Assembly: GCA_028714395.1 (NCBI GenBank) | Contig: JAQTMJ010000053.1 | Coordinates: 1 to 6,117, forward strand | Source of the DNA: Candidatus Iainarchaeum sp. | Lineage (GTDB): Archaea; Micrarchaeota; Micrarchaeia; Anstonellales; Bilamarchaeaceae | DNA: 6,117 nucleotides | Direction of reading: 5' to 3' | Part shown: piece after piece, positions 5,162-6,117 of the stretch | Position numbering within the stretch: position 1 is the stretch's first letter | How the letters are laid out: every line of letters begins with the position of its first letter | Translations under genes and position numbers: made by a program | The notes under the pieces: model-generated | What the model saw: only the letters and a program-made list of their open reading frames with translations | What the model was told of the DNA's origin: nothing | Database searches by the model: none

Positions 5162-6117
5162 ATGGATGTGCACCTAGCGATGCCACTCGCTCGTTTGCGT
5201 TTTTTTCTCCTGCTCATTCTAGCGTTTGCCGCAGTTCATGCGGATTTCCGCCCTGCCGAAGACTTGCCTGACACATGGGAAAACATCCATCCTGCGCTCA
5301 CCTTCAATTCTCATGTTTCCAATCTTTCGGCCGAAGCCGGAAAAATAGACGTGGTATGGGGATCGAGCCACCCGTACCAGCCCCCCGGAGTTTACAACAT
5401 GTATTACTATCCCTTTGAGCGTGAATACACCACCAGCAATTTTACATTTTGGAATTCCACCCACCCAGACTGGATAGAATACCAGTGCGACAGGGTTACG
5501 CCTGCATACACATTCGGGGACACCAACATGCCGCTGGACATAGCAAATCCAGCTGTTCTGGATTACATGTTCACCACCTATCTCTCTCCAGCCATATGGC
5601 GAGGATACGAAGGCATAGCCTTTGACAACGTGGCGCTTTACAGCTACGGGAAAAGATGCGGCCATTACAATCTTTCCGGCAGCTGGGTGGCGCAATACAG
5701 CGGCAACAACACCGACCCTGCGTACATGGCAGATGTAATGCTCTGGGCGGCCAACATGACCGAGCGGATCCATGCAATCAACGGGACAGCGACCATGAAT
5801 TTCGAGTTTCTTTACGCCAGCGGGGCAGAGAACACATTATCCTATCAGCTCCTTGGCCTCATGGACATGCAGTTCGACGAACGGGGCATGACCAACTGGG
5901 GCCATTCAGGAGACAATTACATGACGGACGATCTCTGGATGCAGGTGATGCAGGAATACCAGTACATGGCAGAGCACGACAAAGGTTTAGTTATATGCAA
6001 CGAGGAGCCAGAGAATTTTTCAGCCATTTCCAGGGAAGAGGTGCAGTGGATCCTGGCGAACTACCTGCTTGCGAAAGGGAACCACACCTATATCTACATA
6101 ACCGGCCCGCCGGGCAA
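5162..6117 (+). CDS. Secreted putative glycoside hydrolase, GHL15/GH114-like TIM barrel (C-terminus cut by window edge)
   Basis: The open frame gives 318 residues and runs off the right edge without a stop. Residues 1-27 form a signal peptide (RLRFFLLLILAFAAVHA, likely cleavage after A27). The mature part reads like a TIM barrel: VVWGSSH (64-70), YYYPFERE (81-88), HPDWIEYQCD (101-110), LDIANPAVLDYMFTTYLSP (125-143), GYEGIAFDNVALY (148-160), MNFEF (212-216), MDMQFDERGM (234-243), KGLVICNEEP (274-283) and YIYITGPPG (310-318). The run of D-x-x-N-P-x-V followed by G-(Y/F)-x-G-(I/V)-x-x-D-N-V is typical of the hypothetical glycosyl hydrolase family 15 and related GH114 barrels. D155 and E215 or E240 are candidate acid residues. 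Substrate is unknown. Nine N-X-S/T sequons (N54, N93, N98, N170, N182, N198, N207, N285, N307) support export. ATG 5162 is chosen for the TATA spacing; ATG 5180 is an alternative that also keeps the signal peptide. The family call rests on remembered patterns and is moderate. Confidence 0.7.
   Translation, partial: MDVHLAMPLARLRFFLLLILAFAAVHADFRPAEDLPDTWENIHPALTFNSHVSNLSAEAGKIDVVWGSSHPYQPPGVYNMYYYPFEREYTTSNFTFWNSTHPDWIEYQCDRVTPAYTFGDTNMPLDIANPAVLDYMFTTYLSPAIWRGYEGIAFDNVALYSYGKRCGHYNLSGSWVAQYSGNNTDPAYMADVMLWAANMTERIHAINGTATMNFEFLYASGAENTLSYQLLGLMDMQFDERGMTNWGHSGDNYMTDDLWMQVMQEYQYMAEHDKGLVICNEEPENFSAISREEVQWILANYLLAKGNHTYIYITGPPG

Noticed and set aside
5219..5773. 184-codon minus-strand frame
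   Set aside because: It lies wholly antisense to the secreted hydrolase, which has a signal peptide and family motifs. The minus frame has no recognisable features.

Overview
The window looks like a piece of an archaeal chromosome. An archaeal/PhRtcB-type RNA ligase is present, five of the six genes have AT-rich TATA-like boxes (four of them about 25-35 nt before the start codon), several genes appear leaderless or nearly so, and a membrane-anchored winged-helix regulator has the typical archaeal design (signal peptide, outside beta domain, one membrane helix, cytoplasmic wHTH). Exported proteins are dense in N-glycosylation sequons. A DPANN or other small-genome euryarchaeal lineage is possible, but the lineage cannot be fixed from this sequence.

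Layout. (1) Bases 1-743, minus strand: a gene cut by the left edge. It has a unique N-terminal domain followed by helical repeats whose DNA is nearly identical, with an 82-codon higher-order period. (2) Bases 841-1503, minus strand: the membrane-anchored wHTH protein. (3) Bases 1504-1602: a compact divergent promoter region with several perfect or near-perfect palindromes. (4) Bases 1603-3237, plus strand: a large two-domain lipoprotein of unknown function with 19 sequons. A longer open frame beginning at 892 runs antisense through the regulator, and its upstream part is rejected. (5) Bases 3303-4736, plus strand: rtcB, complete with all recognisable active-site residues. (6) Bases 4821-5072, plus strand: a short remnant holding only the signal/anchor and N-terminal cap of a right-handed beta-helix (pectate-lyase-fold) protein. 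(7) Base 5162 to the right edge, plus strand: a secreted putative glycoside hydrolase with a TIM-barrel-like GHL15/GH114 pattern, cut by the window end.

How they may work together. The wHTH protein and the lipoprotein are divergent and share a promoter region, so the regulator may control the lipoprotein and itself in response to an extracytoplasmic signal (inference). rtcB has its own promoter and is a housekeeping RNA repair/splicing gene without an evident functional link. The beta-helix remnant and the secreted hydrolase suggest that the right end belongs to a polysaccharide or surface-glycan locus in which one gene has decayed. Base composition varies: hand counts for single 60-base lines give 35% GC in the repeat gene (361-420), 33% in the C-terminal half of the lipoprotein (2821-2880) and 63% in rtcB (4321-4380). 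This fits different histories for these blocks.
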